Of a DNA stretch of 64,000 bases, positions 62,248 through 64,000 are shown one piece after another; position 1 is the first letter of the stretch, and every line of letters begins with the position of its first letter. The position numbers were made by a program, and so were the translations under genes. Location of the stretch: assembly GCA_903231505.1 (NCBI GenBank), contig CAFBRK010000133.1, forward strand, positions 284,871 to 348,870. The letters are read 5' to 3'. Source of the DNA: Olavius algarvensis associated proteobacterium Delta 3. Its GTDB lineage: Bacteria > Desulfobacterota > Desulfobacteria > Desulfobacterales > CAFBRK01. Under the pieces are notes generated by a model that was not told the DNA's origin, did no database searches, and worked only from the letters and a program-made list of their open reading frames with translations.

Positions 62248-62520
62248 GTGAACTCCGTTTTCACGCCGGAAAAGACGTGGTGGATCCGCACCATCGCCCT
62301 TTTTCTGGCCGGAATCGGTTTCTTTCTATTCGGCATTCAACTTCTCGTTTCTGCGTACCACTTAAACGATCCATTTTATTTCATCCTTACCTTTTTTTCA
62401 TCCAATTTGATCATCTTGATCAGTGCCGCCGTGTTCATTGGGCTGGGGTGGCAAATGGTATTGGCCGTACGGGATACCGATGATCCGGAAGATGAACCAT
62501 CCGAAATGGACAAAGACTGA
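62248..62520 (+). CDS. Small two-helix membrane protein
   Basis: 90 residues with two membrane helices (IALFLAGIGFFLFGIQLLVS and FSSNLIILISAAVFIGLGW) and an acidic C-terminus (DTDDPEDEPSEMDKD). GTG start at 62248, one base after the IHF stop. Family not recognised. Confidence 0.6.
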   Translation: MNSVFTPEKTWWIRTIALFLAGIGFFLFGIQLLVSAYHLNDPFYFILTFFSSNLIILISAAVFIGLGWQMVLAVRDTDDPEDEPSEMDKD

Positions 62521-62619
62521 CGCGAACCCTGCCCCGCACGGTTCCGTCTGACGACTGCTGATCGGTGACCCGCTCCCGGTGTGCCGGTCGGTCCAACCAG
62601 CGATTAGAGGAGATATCCG

Positions 62620-63546
62620 ATGACCGACATATCCGCAGATGTAGTGATTCTCGGAACCGGACCGGGCGGACTCCAGGCGGCCATCCATGCGGCCAGGGCA
62701 AAGGCGTCGGTTGTGGTCATGGGGCGGGAAACCAAGTCCAGCCTGTATCGGGCTCATGTGGAAAACTATTGTTGTCTGGGAAAGATATCGGGGGAACGGC
62801 TGCTTCAGGACGGTGTTCAGCAGGCCAAAGATGCCGGTGCGGAAATTCTTCATGAGGACGTCGTGGAGATCCTGCCGGTGGATCCGGGCTTTGTTGTCGC
62901 TACCGAAAGCGAGCGCCGGATCACTACCCACACGCTGATTCTGGCCATGGGAATATCCAGGAACCGTATCGGGGTTCCCGGTGAAAAAGACTTTCTCGGA
63001 AAAGGGGTAAGCTACTGCGTCGATTGTGACGCCAACTTTTTCAAGGGAGAAACCGTAGCCGTGGTGGGCAATGAGTCCGCTGCCGTCGCCGGTGCTTTGA
63101 CCCTGCTGTTTTATGCCAGGGAGGTTCATCTGGTCGCCAAAAAACTGGATGTCTCGGATCGCCTGGCCTTCCAGGTGCAGGAATCGGACGTGATCCTTCA
63201 CAGCGGGCGATCTGTGACACGGATCACGGGCCAGAACATGGTCGAGGGCCTTGAACTCGATGACGGCAAGGAGCTGAAAGTCAACGGAGTATTTATCGAA
63301 ACCGGCGCCAAGGGGGCCGTTGAATTGGCCGGATCCCTCGGGGTCGCCCTGGACCCGGAGCAATTCAAGTATATCGTTACTGACAAAACGCAACAGACCA
63401 ATGTCCCCGGAGTTTACGCGGCCGGTGATATTTGCGGCCCCCCGTGGCAGATGGCTAAAGCTGTCGGTGAAGGGTGCGTCGCCGGCCTGGCGGCAGCCAA
63501 ATTCGCCAAAAAGCAGAGAGCTGCGCGAAACGATAAAAAAAGCTGA
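62620..63546 (+). CDS. Thioredoxin-reductase-like FAD/NAD(P) oxidoreductase
   Basis: 308 residues. FAD site VVILGTGPGGLQAAIHAARA, redox pair CVDC near residue 133 (in SYCVDCDANFFKGE), NAD(P) region VAVVGNESAAVAGALTLL (Gly-rich motif changed from GGGxxA), and YAAGDICGPPWQMAKAVGEG. The layout is that of TrxB. The altered nucleotide motif suggests a ferredoxin- or flavin-linked donor, as in other anaerobe TrxR-like proteins. It could reduce thioredoxin for the peroxiredoxin at 17 kb; this is a guess. GAGGAGATATCCG precedes ATG 62620. Confidence 0.87.
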   Translation: MTDISADVVILGTGPGGLQAAIHAARAKASVVVMGRETKSSLYRAHVENYCCLGKISGERLLQDGVQQAKDAGAEILHEDVVEILPVDPGFVVATESERRITTHTLILAMGISRNRIGVPGEKDFLGKGVSYCVDCDANFFKGETVAVVGNESAAVAGALTLLFYAREVHLVAKKLDVSDRLAFQVQESDVILHSGRSVTRITGQNMVEGLELDDGKELKVNGVFIETGAKGAVELAGSLGVALDPEQFKYIVTDKTQQTNVPGVYAAGDICGPPWQMAKAVGEGCVAGLAAAKFAKKQRAARNDKKS

Positions 63547-63584
63547 GCGTTGAAAACGTCAAACTGAATGATTACGTAAAGGAG

Positions 63585-64000
63585 CACGGCGCAAGGCGCA
63601 AGGTTTACGGTCCAGGGCGCAGGGCTTGCCCGCCGTTGGCGGGGTGGAGGTCAGAGGTCGGAGGTCGGAAAACGCAGGACAGAAGACAGAAGGCAGAGGA
63701 CAGAGGACTGATGTCAGATGTCGGATGTCGGATGTCAGAGGACAGCTAAGGCATGAGGACACACCGGGCTACGCCCGGCACGCGGGCAAACCGGCAAAAC
63801 CGGCCAAACCGGGAAACCCTTCGACTGCGCTCAGGACAAGCGGGCCAACGGGCAGACGGGCTAACGGGCCAACCGGCCAAACCGGCAAACCGCCTAAACC
63901 GGCAAACCGGTCAACCCTTCGACTGCGCTCAGGACAAGCGGACCGGCCGGCAAACCAGACACAAAACCCCAAACACCAAACACCAAACACGAAACACCAA
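63585..64000. repeat. Mosaic short-repeat array, copy B
   Basis: The gap 63547-64000 is a mosaic: GGCGCAAGGCGCAAGG, hairpin CCCGCC-GTT-GGCGGG (63629-63643), GGAGGTCAGAGGTCGGAGG, GACAGAAGGCAGAGGACAG, GATGTCGGATGTCGGATG, then CGGGCAAACCGGCAAAACCG units, a direct repeat AACCCTTCGACTGCGCTCAGG (63816- and 63913-), and ACACCAAACACCAAACAC at the edge. It is the inverted counterpart of 51230-51605. No gene. Confidence 0.85.

Overview
The window looks like a chromosomal segment from a strictly anaerobic, Gram-negative member of the Desulfobacterota (sulfate-/sulfite-reducing deltaproteobacteria, Desulfosarcina/Desulfococcus-like). No rRNA or tRNA gene is visible, so this rests on content: a sulfolactate sulfo-lyase operon that would release sulfite, TRAP transporters, a PxxKW cysteine-rich protein, a glycolate/D-lactate-type FAD/Fe-S oxidoreductase, LPS/Kdo genes, and at least three genes in which UGA appears to be read as selenocysteine. 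No sel genes lie in the window.

Layout. (1) 1-5.3 kb: a minus-strand operon suyA-suyB, small membrane protein, TRAP dctP and the start of dctQ, facing a sigma-54 activator; the intergenic region carries copies of the palindrome GCCCAATATTGGGC. (2) 5.3-7 kb: small regulators, a DJ-1/PfpI protein and a cNMP-binding protein. (3) 7.4-15 kb: a plus-strand operon of a GntR/FCD repressor (perfect 18-bp inverted repeat over its promoter), TRAP dctPQM (dctP has an in-frame amber codon), pxpABC (5-oxoprolinase type), a creatininase-family amidohydrolase and a membrane protein. (4) 15.2-17.5 kb: cyclopropane fatty acid synthase, a small protein with tandem UGA codons and a peroxiredoxin whose peroxidatic Cys is UGA. 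(5) 17.5-24.9 kb: an A+T-richer, patchy stretch with a PEP-CTERM protein, GAF protein, membrane protein, gene relics, a very large cyclase/ATPase/TPR protein and a long inverted repeat. (6) 24.9-34 kb: hybrid histidine kinase, FAD/Fe-S oxidoreductase, small conserved proteins, a Tat-exported aldo/keto reductase, a TPR protein. (7) 34.6-50 kb: ribosomal S1-like protein, LpoA-like lipoprotein, Kdo transferase (waaA), phosphofructokinase, a DapA-like protein without the Schiff-base lysine overlapping kdsD, PxxKW protein with an attenuator-like leader, aminotransferase, ClC channel, asd. (8) 50-64 kb: truA, an AEC carrier coupled to a tiny UGA-containing dual-CxxC protein, argJ, an RluB-type synthase, radical SAM protein, UDP-sugar dehydrogenase, bactofilin, pentapeptide protein, ThiF/MoaD pair, IHF, thioredoxin-reductase-like protein.

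Intergenic DNA is rich in dispersed repeats: hairpin elements next to relics of four-helix-bundle (S23-type) ORFs, TCGG/CCGA palindromes, ATAAAATCG hairpins, and mosaic heptamer-like repeats, of which two long copies face each other in inverted orientation at about 51.2-51.6 and 63.6-63.9 kb.

The most interesting theme is the selenoprotein set. Three short genes (four UGA codons) each have a hairpin 14-17 nt after the UGA, and two of the three would be truncated or missed by ordinary gene calling.
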